A DNA stretch of 64,000 nucleotides from Bradyrhizobium sp. CB1015 (lineage in GTDB: Bacteria; Pseudomonadota; Alphaproteobacteria; Rhizobiales; Xanthobacteraceae): assembly GCF_025200925.1 (NCBI RefSeq), contig NZ_CP104174.1:4774001-4838000 (forward strand), given 5' to 3'. This document shows, piece by piece, positions 1 through 7,980 of the stretch (position 1 is the stretch's first letter; every line of letters starts with the position of its first letter). The notes beneath the pieces were generated by a model. It did no database searches, was not told the origin of the DNA, and saw only the letters and a list, made by a program, of their open reading frames with translations. Position numbers and translations under genes: made by a program.

Positions 1-459
1 GCGGCGGCAGTGGGAAAGGTCCGGGTCGCCGAGGACGACACCTGGTCGGACATCTTCAGCAAGGTCCTGGTCGAGCACGTCGAGCCGCAGCTGGGGCAGG
101 GGCGTTTGACCATCCTGTTCGAATACCCATCTCCAGAGGCGGCGCTGGCGCGGGTGAAGACGGACGATCCGAGGATCGCCGAACGTTTCGAGGTCTATGC
201 CTGCGGCGTCGAGCTCGCCAACGGCTTTGGAGAGCTGACCGATGCCGAGGAGCAACGCAAACGCTTCATGGAATCGATGGCGGAGAAGCAGCGCCGCTAC
301 GGCGAGGCCTATCCGCTCGACGAGGATTTTCTGGCGGCGGTTGCCGCAATGCCGGAGGCGAGTGGTGTCGCGCTCGGCTTCGATCGGCTGGTGATGCTGG
401 CGAGCGGCGCGATACGAATTGATCAGGTGGTGTGGACACCGCCTGCGGATGAGAGATGA
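1..459 (+). CDS. epmA: EF-P--(R)-beta-lysine ligase EpmA, C-terminal part (5' truncated)
   Basis: Only the last ~152 codons are in the window; the frame is open to base 1, so the true start lies upstream. The protein is a class II lysyl-tRNA synthetase paralogue (GenX/PoxA) that attaches beta-lysine to elongation factor P. Visible family signatures are RFEVYACGVELANGF followed by ELTDAEEQRKRF, and a class II motif 3 near the end (GVALGFDRLVML) with the closing IDQVVWTP. The stop overlaps the start of epmB by 4 nt (ATGA), so the two are translationally coupled, which supports a shared role in EF-P modification. The full-length family member is about 350 residues. Confidence 0.93.
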   Translation, partial: AAAVGKVRVAEDDTWSDIFSKVLVEHVEPQLGQGRLTILFEYPSPEAALARVKTDDPRIAERFEVYACGVELANGFGELTDAEEQRKRFMESMAEKQRRYGEAYPLDEDFLAAVAAMPEASGVALGFDRLVMLASGAIRIDQVVWTPPADER

Positions 460-1550
460 CAAAGACCAATCTTGCACGCACTCTGCGCGAGCCTGCCGAG
501 CTGGTGGCCGAGGGGCTGGCGCCCGCATCGGCGCTGCCGGCGCTCGAACGCGTTGCCGCGCGCTATGCCGTGGCGATCACGCCTGATCTGGTCGGGTTGA
601 TCGACGCGACGGATCCCGACGATCCCATCGCGCGGCAGTTCGTTCCAACCTCGGCCGAGCTTGAGGCGCAGCCGGGCGAGAATGCCGATCCGATCGGCGA
701 TCACCCGCACTCGCCGGTCGTGGGAATCGTGCACCGCTATCCCGACCGCGTGCTGTTCAAGCTCGTGCACGTCTGCGCGGTCTATTGCCGCTTCTGCTTC
801 CGCCGCGAGATGGTCGGCCCCGGCAAGGACAATGCGTTGTCGGAGAGTGCCTATCGCACCGCGATCGACTACATCCGGTCGCACGGCGAGATCTGGGAAG
901 TGATCCTGACCGGCGGCGACCCGCTGATGCTGTCGCCCCGGCGGATAAGCGAGATCATGGCCGACCTTGCGGCCATCGATCACGTCAAGATCATCCGTCT
1001 TCATACCCGCGTCCCCGTGGCCGAACCCGCGCGCGTCAGCCCGGAGATGGTTGCGGCCCTGAAGGTCGCGGGCGCAGCCACCTGGGTCGCGGTACACGCC
1101 AACCATGCGCGCGAACTGACGGCGTCGGCGCGCGCCGCCTGTGCGCGGCTCGTCGATGCTGGAATACCGCTGGTGAGCCAGTCCGTGCTATTGCGCGGCG
1201 TCAATGACGACATCGCCGCGCTGTCGGATTTGATGCGAGCTTTCGTCGAATGCCGGATCAAGCCCTATTACCTGCATCACGGCGATCTCGCGCCGGGCAC
1301 CGCGCATCTGCGAACGACGCTGGCGCAGGGGCAGGACTTGATGCGGCAGTTGCGCGGACGGGTGTCAGGCCTATGTCAGCCGGACTATGTCATCGACATT
1401 CCCGGCGGCGCCGGCAAGTCGCCGGTTGGGCCGAATTACGTGTTGGCGGTGCAAAATACCGCAGGCGAGGCGAGTGAAGCGGAATCGGAAACGCGCTATC
1501 GTATCGTCGACTATTGCGGCGACGTTCATCTCTATCCGCCCGAGGCATGA
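456..1550 (+). CDS. epmB: EF-P beta-lysylation protein EpmB (lysine 2,3-aminomutase family)
   Basis: A 364-residue radical-SAM enzyme of the KamA/YodO family. The [4Fe-4S]-binding CxxxCxxC motif is at C107, C111 and C114 (VCAVYCRFC), followed by the radical-SAM glycine motif ILTGGDPLM. It isomerises L-lysine to beta-lysine, the donor used by EpmA. The ATG overlaps the epmA stop codon, so the pair is an operon. A catabolic lysine aminomutase is possible in principle, but the short length and epmA coupling argue for the EF-P pathway. Neither efp itself nor epmC is visible in the window. Confidence 0.92.
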   Translation: MTKTNLARTLREPAELVAEGLAPASALPALERVAARYAVAITPDLVGLIDATDPDDPIARQFVPTSAELEAQPGENADPIGDHPHSPVVGIVHRYPDRVLFKLVHVCAVYCRFCFRREMVGPGKDNALSESAYRTAIDYIRSHGEIWEVILTGGDPLMLSPRRISEIMADLAAIDHVKIIRLHTRVPVAEPARVSPEMVAALKVAGAATWVAVHANHARELTASARAACARLVDAGIPLVSQSVLLRGVNDDIAALSDLMRAFVECRIKPYYLHHGDLAPGTAHLRTTLAQGQDLMRQLRGRVSGLCQPDYVIDIPGGAGKSPVGPNYVLAVQNTAGEASEAESETRYRIVDYCGDVHLYPPEA

Positions 1551-1593
1551 GTGGCGATGGCATGGACGCTGATTTGAGAATGGAGAAATGGAC

Positions 1594-1848
1594 ATGAAGA
1601 AGATCATGGTGGCAGCATCGCTCGTGGTCTTGCTTGGCGGCGCGGCTGTTGCACAGACCGGCGGCTCCAAGGGATCGACATCAAGCGGCGCATCCTCCGG
1701 ATCGGTGTTGCCGGCGCCGGTCGGTCATCGCCAGCCGCGTGCCAGCGATGTACCAAGCGAGAAGAATCTGAGCGATGCGAACGATCCGCTCAGCAAGGAA
1801 AACCAGGCGCTCGACAGGAAGATCAAGAGCATCTGCCGCGGCTGCTGA
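1594..1848 (+). CDS. small secreted hypothetical protein
   Basis: An 84-residue protein with a clear Sec signal peptide (MKKIMVAASLVVLLGGAAVAQ) followed by a low-complexity Gly/Ser stretch and a polar C-terminus ending in CRGC. An ATG at 1588 is in frame, but GGAG at 1582-1585 is only 2 nt from it and 8 nt from the ATG at 1594, so 1594 is preferred. The function is unknown. The 3' end is followed by a strong hairpin shared with the convergent aroG gene. Confidence 0.7.
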   Translation: MKKIMVAASLVVLLGGAAVAQTGGSKGSTSSGASSGSVLPAPVGHRQPRASDVPSEKNLSDANDPLSKENQALDRKIKSICRGC

Positions 1849-1853
1849 GGCTT

Positions 1854-1880
1854 TCACCTCTCCCCTTCGGGGAGAGGTGA
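1854..1880. terminator. bidirectional hairpin between convergent genes
   Basis: A perfect 12-bp stem (TCACCTCTCCCC / GGGGAGAGGTGA) with loop TTC lies between the convergent small secreted gene and aroG. There is no U-tract on either strand. It may act as a shared transcript end or be a copy of a dispersed palindrome. Confidence 0.5.
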
Positions 1881-1909
1881 GGAACGAGCCATTCTAACCT
1901 CTTCATCCG

Positions 1910-2995
1910 TCAGGCTGACCGCTCGTGCAGCCCTGCGCGCTGCGTGTTGCGGCGGATCTCGACCGCGTCGGCGAGCTGCTCAAGCGTCTTCGCCGTCGTT
2001 GCCCAGTCAATGCAACCGTCCGTGATGCTCTGCCCATACGTGAGCGGCTTGCCCGGCACGACATCCTGTCGACCGGCGACGAGATTGCTCTCGATCATCA
2101 CGCCCATGATGCGGTTCTCACCGTCCGAGATCTGGCGGGCGATATCGGCCATCACCAGCAGCTGGTTCTCCGGCTTCTTGCTCGAATTGGCATGGCTGGC
2201 ATCGACCATCACCAGCGGGGCAACGCCGGATTTGGTCAATTCATTGCAGGCGGCCGCAACGCTTGCCGCGTCGTAGTTTGGCTTGCTGCCGCCGCGCAGG
2301 ATGATGTGGCAGTCCTCGTTGCCGGCGGTCGAGGCGATCGCCGAGCGGCCGAGCTTTGTGACGGCCATGAAATGATGGGGATGCGAGGCCGATTTCACCG
2401 CGTCGGCCGCGATCCGCACATTGCCGTCGGTGCCATTCTTGAAACCGACCGGGCAGGACAGCCCCGACGCCAGCTCGCGATGGATCTGGCTCTCGGTCGT
2501 GCGCGCGCCGATCGCTGCCCAGGAGACGAGGTCGGCGATGTATTGCGGCGTCGTCATGTCGAGGAACTCGGTGCCGGCGGGCAGGCCGAGATTGTTCACG
2601 GCCGCGAGCACGTTGCGTGCGAGCCGCAAGCCCTTGTTGATGTCGAAGCTGCCGTCGAGGTCGGGGTCGTTGATCAGGCCCTTCCAGCCGACCGTCGTGC
2701 GCGGCTTCTCGAAATAGACCCGCATCACGATCTCGAGTTGATCGGCGAGATCCTCGCGCAGTTTTGCCAGGCGCTCAGCGTAGTCGAGCGCGGCCTTGGG
2801 ATCATGCACCGAGCAGGGACCGACGACGACCAGAAGGCGGTCGTCCTGATTGCTCAGGATGGCGTGGATGGCGTTGCGCGCGGCCATCACCACACGCGTT
2901 GCCGTGAGCGTGCGCGGGACCTCTCGCATCACCTCTTCGGGTGTGCTCAGCTCTTTCAGTTCGCGGATACGAAGATCGTCGGTCGTGCTCAGCAC
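1910..2995 (-). CDS. aroG: 3-deoxy-7-phosphoheptulonate (DAHP) synthase, class I
   Basis: 361 residues, full family length. It condenses phosphoenolpyruvate and erythrose 4-phosphate in the first step of the shikimate pathway. Signatures are VVVGPCSVHDP, RVYFEKPRTTVGWKGLINDP, SQIHRELASGLSCPVGFKNG and HIILRGG, which carry the metal- and PEP-binding residues of AroF/G/H enzymes. The start is a GTG with AGGAG 7-8 nt upstream. The 165-nt leader carries an aromatic-rich leader peptide and an intrinsic terminator, indicating attenuation by Phe/Tyr/Trp supply. Which allosteric feedback type this enzyme has cannot be told by eye. Confidence 0.95.
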   Translation of the reverse strand: MLSTTDDLRIRELKELSTPEEVMREVPRTLTATRVVMAARNAIHAILSNQDDRLLVVVGPCSVHDPKAALDYAERLAKLREDLADQLEIVMRVYFEKPRTTVGWKGLINDPDLDGSFDINKGLRLARNVLAAVNNLGLPAGTEFLDMTTPQYIADLVSWAAIGARTTESQIHRELASGLSCPVGFKNGTDGNVRIAADAVKSASHPHHFMAVTKLGRSAIASTAGNEDCHIILRGGSKPNYDAASVAAACNELTKSGVAPLVMVDASHANSSKKPENQLLVMADIARQISDGENRIMGVMIESNLVAGRQDVVPGKPLTYGQSITDGCIDWATTAKTLEQLADAVEIRRNTQRAGLHERSA

Positions 2996-3032
2996 GGCGG
3001 GCTCCTGTCTGTTTTAGAACCTGCCGGCCAAC

Positions 3033-3056
3033 AAAAAGCCGCCAGGTCTGGCGGCT
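3033..3056 (-). terminator. attenuator terminator in the aroG leader
   Basis: On the minus strand AGCCGCCAG (3056-3048), a 2-nt spacer and CTGGCGGCT (3045-3037) form a GC-rich stem immediately followed by TTTTT (3037-3033). This is a canonical intrinsic terminator 38 nt upstream of the aroG GTG. Its 5' arm is also complementary to CTGGCGGC (3109-3102) inside the leader-peptide gene, which gives a mutually exclusive antiterminator. Confidence 0.85.
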
Positions 3057-3079
3057 GTTCGGACGTTTGCTGCAATGTT

Positions 3080-3160
3080 TTAGATTGAGCGCGATCCTCC
3101 CGCCGCCAGCGAGCTGTCGTAGCTAAAGTACCAAAAATAGCTGGTGGCGACGGTGATCAT
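3080..3160 (-). CDS. aroG leader peptide, aromatic-rich (26 aa)
   Basis: A 26-codon frame, ATG at 3160 to TAA at 3080, encodes MITVAT-SYFWYFSY-DSSLAAGGSRSI. Six of the eight residues in SYFWYFSY are aromatic (3 Tyr, 2 Phe, 1 Trp), the three end-products of the pathway started by aroG. GCCACCAGC (3148-3140), just before the Tyr codon, can pair with GCTGGCGGC (3110-3102) with one mismatch. The latter can instead pair with the terminator's 5' arm. A ribosome stalled on the aromatic codons would therefore free segment 2 and block termination. There is no Shine-Dalgarno sequence and the -10 box ends 8 nt upstream, so the mRNA is probably leaderless or nearly so. Confidence 0.85.
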   Translation of the reverse strand: MITVATSYFWYFSYDSSLAAGGSRSI

Positions 3161-3168
3161 GGGAAGGC

Positions 3169-3197
3169 CATATAGCGTGCCGCTGGCGCCTTGTCAC
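3169..3197 (-). promoter_or_regulatory. candidate sigma70-type promoter of the aroG leader
   Basis: On the minus strand GTGACA (3197-3192, 5 of 6 match to TTGACA) is separated by exactly 17 nt from TATATG (3174-3169, 4 of 6 match to TATAAT). The predicted transcription start falls at about 3160-3163, on or next to the leader-peptide ATG. This is inference from consensus matching only. Confidence 0.55.
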
Positions 3198-3230
3198 CCC
3201 CCCAAGACGGCACAAGACGCAACGCGCGTA

Positions 3231-3809
3231 TCAGGTGTTGTTTTTGCGTGCTGCCAGCGCCATGCCGATCAGGGTGGCACCGCCGAACAGCAGGTTGATA
3301 CCGACGAGGACGCCGATCGCCCATTCCGCCGAACTAGGCAGTCCCGTGATCACCATGAACGAGATCGCGATGTCGACGAGGCCCGAGATCAGGAGCCACG
3401 ACCAGCGGCCGCTGAGCTCGCGGCGGTGCTCCAGCGCGTACATGATGGTGGCGACGCCCTCGGCGAGGAAATAGGCGCCGAGCACGATGGTCAGGGTCAG
3501 CACGGCCTGCATCGGCCGGGCCAGCAGCAGCATGCCGGTGAGCACGGCCAGCGCAGCCGAGATCAGCGACCACCAGAAGCCCGGCGTGCTGCGCGCCCAA
3601 TACGTCGCGATCAGTCCGCCGATGCCGCTGATCAGGAACATCCAGCCGAGGAAGATCGCGGTCGCAAGACTTGCGAGCGGCGGCAGGATGAGTGCGGCAA
3701 TGCCGAGGACGGCAAGCAGGATGCCTTCGAACAGAAAAGCTTTCCAATGCGCCTTGACCGCCTGGTTCATCTCGGATTGAAGGCGAGCGAATTCCTCGGG
3801 CGATGTCAT
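3231..3809 (-). CDS. HdeD-family (DUF308) membrane protein
   Basis: 192 residues with about six transmembrane helices in the repeated-pair arrangement of HdeD/DUF308 proteins (for example LAVLGIAALILPPLASLATA and LTIVLGAYFLAEGVATIMYA). Family members are associated with acid resistance in enterics, but in rhizobia the role is unproven. The ATG at 3809 has GGAG upstream with 9-nt spacing. It lies upstream of the aroG leader on the same strand, but the promoter and terminator in between make co-transcription unlikely. Confidence 0.8.
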   Translation of the reverse strand: MTSPEEFARLQSEMNQAVKAHWKAFLFEGILLAVLGIAALILPPLASLATAIFLGWMFLISGIGGLIATYWARSTPGFWWSLISAALAVLTGMLLLARPMQAVLTLTIVLGAYFLAEGVATIMYALEHRRELSGRWSWLLISGLVDIAISFMVITGLPSSAEWAIGVLVGINLLFGGATLIGMALAARKNNT

Positions 3810-3877
3810 CGTCTGGCTCCGGAACGAGAGGATTATCCCAATCTAGTCGGCCGATGGCGCGTTCGCCATGCGGTGGA

Positions 3878-4918
3878 TCAAGTACCGCCGGGCGCCGAGG
3901 AGAAGCCCTCCGCGCTGGTGCGGATGCGGTTGCGGCCGAGAATGTAGATCGCCGTTGTGACAATCAGAAGCGCGAGGCCGAGCAGGATCGAGACGAAGCC
4001 AATCGGGATCAGCGCCAGCGTCAGATTACGCTCGGGGTTGATCAGCCAGTGATGTATCGAGGTCAGCACGAAGGCGAGCCCGACAAAGCCGATGCCGCCG
4101 CCGGCGAGCAGCAGCGCCCACATCCGGCGCAGCTGGCTGAGCCGCTCGCGCGCGACATCGGTCCGCGGCGCATGGTGGCGCGCGACGCGCCGGACCAGGC
4201 GGATGGCGAAGGCGATCGAGCCGAAGCCGATCAACAGGCTCGTCGCGCCCAGCCACATGCGCAAGCTGGGATCGAGATCGGGCATGCGCTGGAGCGTCAG
4301 CAGCGGGAAGTCGAAGGCCGAATGCAGCGCGAGCGGGCCGGCGAAGATCAACAGCCGGCTGGAGAGACGGGCCCAATCGCGATGGTGGCGGTTCGCGCCC
4401 AGCGCCGTGCCGGCGCGCGCGATGGTCAGGTAGGCGCCTGCGATGATGCCGAGCGCGCCGTGGAAGGGCACGGTCAGGACGCTGCGCAGCGCGGCCAGCG
4501 AGCGCCACATGTCGGCGTGCTGGACCAGGTAGGCAAGGTTCTCGTAGGCGGCGAAGCCGAGGCCGACCGCGGCGCCGTAGACCACCGTGTCCATCGGATT
4601 GGCAAAGGTCCGCCGCTTGGTGGAGGAGACCAGCACGATGGCGATCACCTTGACGGCCTCCTCGGGCAGCGCGACGCCGAAGATCGAATGCATGGCCAGC
4701 GCCGTCCAGGGGTCGTCCGGGGCGGCGACCATCTTGGCGAACGGGGCGCGGGCAAGACCCAGGAGCGAAATGCTGGCCGCCCCCAACAGAAATGCGGTCC
4801 AGACCTGGGCCGGCGGGCCGGGGCGCTCTTCGGCGGCGATGACGAGCCAGAGCATCAGCAGCGCCGGGGCGATGGCGGCAGTTCCAATGACGGTGGGGAG
4901 CGCTTCGATCAGGTACAT
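3878..4918 (-). CDS. PrsW-family intramembrane metalloprotease-like protein
   Basis: 346 residues with about eight membrane spans. It has the PrsW/CAAX-protease-like motifs: EEAVK (E86, E87, K90), then a glycine-rich helix ending YENLAYL, then a conserved His helix (HGALGI) and HSAFDFPLL. These residues form the putative metal site of the PrsW family, whose Bacillus member cleaves an anti-sigma factor. Substrate and partner are unknown here; no sigma/anti-sigma pair is adjacent. It lies 68 nt upstream of hdeD on the same strand. Confidence 0.8.
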   Translation of the reverse strand: MYLIEALPTVIGTAAIAPALLMLWLVIAAEERPGPPAQVWTAFLLGAASISLLGLARAPFAKMVAAPDDPWTALAMHSIFGVALPEEAVKVIAIVLVSSTKRRTFANPMDTVVYGAAVGLGFAAYENLAYLVQHADMWRSLAALRSVLTVPFHGALGIIAGAYLTIARAGTALGANRHHRDWARLSSRLLIFAGPLALHSAFDFPLLTLQRMPDLDPSLRMWLGATSLLIGFGSIAFAIRLVRRVARHHAPRTDVARERLSQLRRMWALLLAGGGIGFVGLAFVLTSIHHWLINPERNLTLALIPIGFVSILLGLALLIVTTAIYILGRNRIRTSAEGFSSAPGGT

Positions 4919-5422
4919 TGGCGCCGAAAATAGGTTCCCTTGATCCGCTTATCTACGTTCACCGATGCGACCATGTGTCATGTGCCTGCTGTCGGGTCGC
5001 TTAACGCACGCGGCAGCTGCCGTTCATCCGCGCCGCCCTGCCGAGAAGGAGAACACCAGCACCATCAATTGCATGACAAGAGATGCTCGTCATCCACGGC
5101 AACAATTGCGCGGCGGGCGCAGGATCGGGATTTGCAAGCCAGATCAAGGAAATGCTCAGGTTTCTTCGATTCCTGGCGCACCTGGGCCGGCGGCGGATCG
5201 GCTGCTGGAGGCCCTAGTCTCGCTTCGCTATGCGCCCGCGGAACGGGCCATCGATCCGGCGTGCGCGCAACCGCTCCAGGTCCCAGAACGCGCGGACGAA
5301 GCACGTGCCGAGGCAGGAGAAGGATGAGCAGCAGCAGAAGGGCCGGGTCGACGGCAGTGCATCCTGGCGATGATGAAGCAACGCCCATGCCAAGCGCTCC
5401 GCAGGGGACCGCGCTTTTCGGC
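4919..5422. other. 504-bp stretch without a convincing gene
   Basis: Open frames exist on both strands, but none combines a plausible start, ribosome-binding site and protein-like composition. One minus-strand stretch (about 5225-5340) reads FVRAFWDLERLRARRIDGPF before a stop and could be the tail of a decayed gene, but it has no start codon in reach. Confidence 0.4.
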
Positions 5423-5695
5423 TCAGTGCGTGGTGACCGGAGACGGCGTATCGGGTGCGACGTCGAAGGCGCCGAGATGGAATTCCTCGCCGGCGGACTC
5501 GTGTGACAGGGAATGCTGCGCCAGCAGGGTGAACGCGGCTTGCGGGTATCGCTTCCAGATCTCGAGATCGCCAGCCGTGATGGTGAGCCAGCCGAACGTG
5601 TACATGTAGCGTCCGGGCTCGGTGACCCGGCCGACCCTGTCCCAGGTGATCTTACCAACCTTGATCTTATCAGCCGTGATCTTGTCGACTGCCAT
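5423..5695 (-). CDS. conserved hypothetical protein (90 aa)
   Basis: A 90-residue soluble protein. The ATG at 5695 is preceded by GGGGGA with 4-nt spacing; a TTG start 18 nt upstream is possible but less likely. It begins with a short repeated DKIT/DKIK segment and continues with an aromatic-rich core (GRYMYTFGWLTI...LEIWKRYPQAAFTL). No catalytic motif is seen and the function is unknown. Confidence 0.65.
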   Translation of the reverse strand: MAVDKITADKIKVGKITWDRVGRVTEPGRYMYTFGWLTITAGDLEIWKRYPQAAFTLLAQHSLSHESAGEEFHLGAFDVAPDTPSPVTTH

Positions 5696-5800
5696 TCGGT
5701 CCCCCGATCGCAAGTCTGCAAAATGACGTCCGGCCCGAGGCGCAGACCCCGCAAAGGCTGATCCGGCATTGGGGCCGCTATAGGGCGGCGAGGCGGAGAG

Positions 5801-6466
5801 TCAGGCCGACTTCAGCAAGGGCGTGCGCGCGATCAGGCGGGCGAGGTCGTCCCGGTCCTGCTTTTCGGCGAATTTGACCGCAAAGCCGTGGTCGAACTTG
5901 CGGATCACCCGCCCGACGCAAGCGCCGACCGCAAGCGGGGTTCCGATCGCCGGATCGTACTCGGAGGACACCCCCACGCCGGCCGTCGAGACGTCGATGA
6001 TGAAGCAGGGATGGCTGCTGCCGTCGGCGAGGGTCAGGACGGTGTGCGAGACCTGCGGAACGAAGCGCGCGTCACGCCGCAGCTCCCGAACGCTCGCATC
6101 CTTCTGCTTCTTCTCGAGCCAGGTCAGCTTTTCCGACATCCAGGCGCGCCGCGCTCGCGTCATCTCGAGCTCCATCAGGAAGCCCGCCTTCAGTGTCGCG
6201 CTGATGGTGCACTGGAATTCGCCGAAATCCTGGAAGTAGGAGGTCACGCGCTCGCCGACCTTGCCGACCACAGGCACGTCCACGATCATCCGGAAGGGCG
6301 AGACACGCTTGGTTCGGCAGGCGAAGCTGCGGAGCTTGCCCTCGCAATCGTACCAGCGGGGCAGCGAGTAGCTGCCGCTGACCGCAACATCCACTGCTCG
6401 CTGCCTCAGGAACTCCGCGACGGACATGAGCGCCAATCTGTTCTTGGGTGATTTCCGTAGTTTCAC
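5801..6466 (-). CDS. PilZ-domain protein (221 aa)
   Basis: The C-terminal half has a PilZ c-di-GMP-binding signature: RRDAR (RxxxR) followed by DVSTAG (DxSxxG). The N-terminal half (about residues 25-105) looks like a degenerate second PilZ-type barrel (GSYSLPRWYDCEGKLR...TKRVSPFRM). The GTG at 6466 has no clear ribosome-binding site; the in-frame ATG at 6427 (MSVAEFLRQ) is an alternative. Two-domain PilZ proteins of this kind are common in Bradyrhizobium; the target of signalling is unknown. Confidence 0.75.
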   Translation of the reverse strand: MKLRKSPKNRLALMSVAEFLRQRAVDVAVSGSYSLPRWYDCEGKLRSFACRTKRVSPFRMIVDVPVVGKVGERVTSYFQDFGEFQCTISATLKAGFLMELEMTRARRAWMSEKLTWLEKKQKDASVRELRRDARFVPQVSHTVLTLADGSSHPCFIIDVSTAGVGVSSEYDPAIGTPLAVGACVGRVIRKFDHGFAVKFAEKQDRDDLARLIARTPLLKSA

Positions 6467-6634
6467 GGTAACTGCGAAACTCTAAGCAAATGATACTGCA
6501 GCCCAAGAGCAGGGGTAAATTTTCGGTAAATGCGCGGCTCGGCGGCGCAGCGGGAAGCGCGGCATAAGGACCCGCTATGCTGCAGGCAACCGCACAACGT
6601 CGTCATTCAGGCCGCAGCGAAGCCGCGGCGACGC

Positions 6635-7297
6635 CTAGCGAGGTCCGAACAGCACCAGAATAGTCAGCGCGGCAATGGCCGCGGCGAACTGGATCGTCGT
6701 CCATGTCGGGCCGTTCGGACGGATCTCCCATCGCAAGCGCGGCAATGCGCGCCGCATCGCGAGCGTCGTCAATGCTTCGACGATGGCGAGCAGAAGGGCA
6801 ATGCCGGCCAGTGAAGACCAGGACTCGGTCGGAGGCATCCATGGCGCGAGCCAGACGGGGACGGAGCCCTTCAAAGCGCCGAGCAACGCGAACCATCCGA
6901 GCCAGAATACAGAGCGCTTGACGATGTCTGGGCCGATCGTCTCGGGCTCGAGGCGGATGCCGATCCTTGCCAGCGCGCCTTCAATGCGCTCGCCGTCGGT
7001 CAGGAAAAGAAACGCGCCGAAATAGAGAGGAACGCGCGACTGGAAGAGCAGCCCGGCGACACCGAACAGGACGACGTAGCCGATGAGATCGCTGACGATG
7101 TCTTTGGCACTGCTGCCGGACGGCACGGGCGCGGCCGGCGCAAAATCTGCCTGGGGCCGCGGCACCGATCGGGCGCGCGCCATGTGCTCGAGCATTTTGG
7201 CGCGTCGGTCCGGCGCATGCTGGTGCGGGTGGCGCAGCCATGTCGGAAGCGCCGGCATCGGCGATGCGTCTGCAATGTCGGCTTTGTGCTGCGGCAT
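6635..7297 (-). CDS. hypothetical membrane protein (220 aa)
   Basis: The first ~75 residues are polar and proline-rich; then about five hydrophobic helices follow (DLIGYVVLFGVAGLLFQ, the LYFGAFLFL helix, VFWLGWFALLGAL, SLAGIALLLAIVEALTTLA, FAAAIAALTILVLFG). The ATG at 7297 has GAGG about 5 nt upstream. The frame is open further upstream but would run antisense across the tRNA-Glu gene. No family was recognised. Confidence 0.65.
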   Translation of the reverse strand: MPQHKADIADASPMPALPTWLRHPHQHAPDRRAKMLEHMARARSVPRPQADFAPAAPVPSGSSAKDIVSDLIGYVVLFGVAGLLFQSRVPLYFGAFLFLTDGERIEGALARIGIRLEPETIGPDIVKRSVFWLGWFALLGALKGSVPVWLAPWMPPTESWSSLAGIALLLAIVEALTTLAMRRALPRLRWEIRPNGPTWTTIQFAAAIAALTILVLFGPR

Positions 7298-7376
7298 GGG
7301 CCTCGACCGGTGCGACCTGACATTGGTCGGAGATGAGGGGCGAGGAGGTTCATGCTGCCACGGCGGCTTGCGCCTT

Positions 7377-7451
7377 TGGCGCTCCCTAGCGGAATCGAAC
7401 CGCTCTCTCCACCGTGAAAGGGTGGCGTCCTGACCGATAGACGAAGGGAGC
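7377..7451 (-). tRNA. tRNA-Glu (anticodon TTC)
   Basis: On the minus strand the 5' end GCTCCCT pairs with AGGGAGC, and the anticodon loop CTTTCAC inside the CACC...GGTG stem gives anticodon TTC. The T arm is GGTTCGATTCC, the discriminator is G, and CCA is genomically encoded (7379-7377). Length is 75 nt. Confidence 0.97.
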
Positions 7452-7675
7452 AAACGCAGGGCCCTGCCGATTTGCCCGGCACGGCCGCTGGCCGGCCGAG
7501 CAGGGCCCGGCGGCTTGCAGCGGGCGAACGTATAGTGGCGTTTGCGCTCCCGGGCAAGCCGTTCGGGAACGGTCTTTTGGCTCCGGTGGATAGTCCCGAG
7601 CCCGGGATCATTCGGAGGCGATTTCAACGGTTTGTTAGGGTTCCCTGCGTAGCGCTGGACGGGGAGATTTTGCCG

Positions 7676-7930
7676 ATGCCACCGCCGAAGAAGCGCGCAG
7701 CCCGCAAGCTGCTGTCGCAGCACGCCTGGATCACGCTCGACGGCGGATTCGCCGCGCGGCACTGCCTGGTCCAGGACATTTCGGATTCGGGCGCCAAGAT
7801 CACCCTCGACGAGGACGCAAGCCAGCTTCCCGGCGTGATCCGGATGGCCTTCGCCCGCGATGCGCGCACCGGGCGGAGCTGCCAGGTGGTCTGGCGCCGC
7901 GGCAAGTCGGCCGGCGTCAGGTTCCTCTAG
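7676..7930 (+). CDS. small PilZ-domain protein (84 aa)
   Basis: A single PilZ domain: QDISDSGAKI matches the DxSxxG motif and the protein closes with the usual GVRF strand. The basic N-terminus (PPPKKRAARK) supplies the arginines/lysines, although a clean RxxxR is not obvious. ATG at 7676 has GGGGAG with 9-nt spacing; the frame is open upstream but lacks a better start. It is a likely c-di-GMP receptor or a degenerate one. Confidence 0.72.
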   Translation: MPPPKKRAARKLLSQHAWITLDGGFAARHCLVQDISDSGAKITLDEDASQLPGVIRMAFARDARTGRSCQVVWRRGKSAGVRFL

Positions 7931-7980
7931 TCGCGGACAGCCCGATGGCGCGCGCGGCCGGTCCGGGCTACAAGGCGCCG

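Noticed and set aside
3144..3947. Long plus-strand open frames opposite hdeD and PrsW
   Set aside because: They are mirror frames of GC-rich minus-strand genes: Asp/Arg/His/Gln-rich composition, no start signals, and the minus-strand proteins have clear families.
7472..7675. N-terminal extension of the small PilZ protein
   Set aside because: Open but without ribosome-binding site or PilZ-like sequence; GGGGAG before 7676 marks the start and the upstream part abuts tRNA-Glu.
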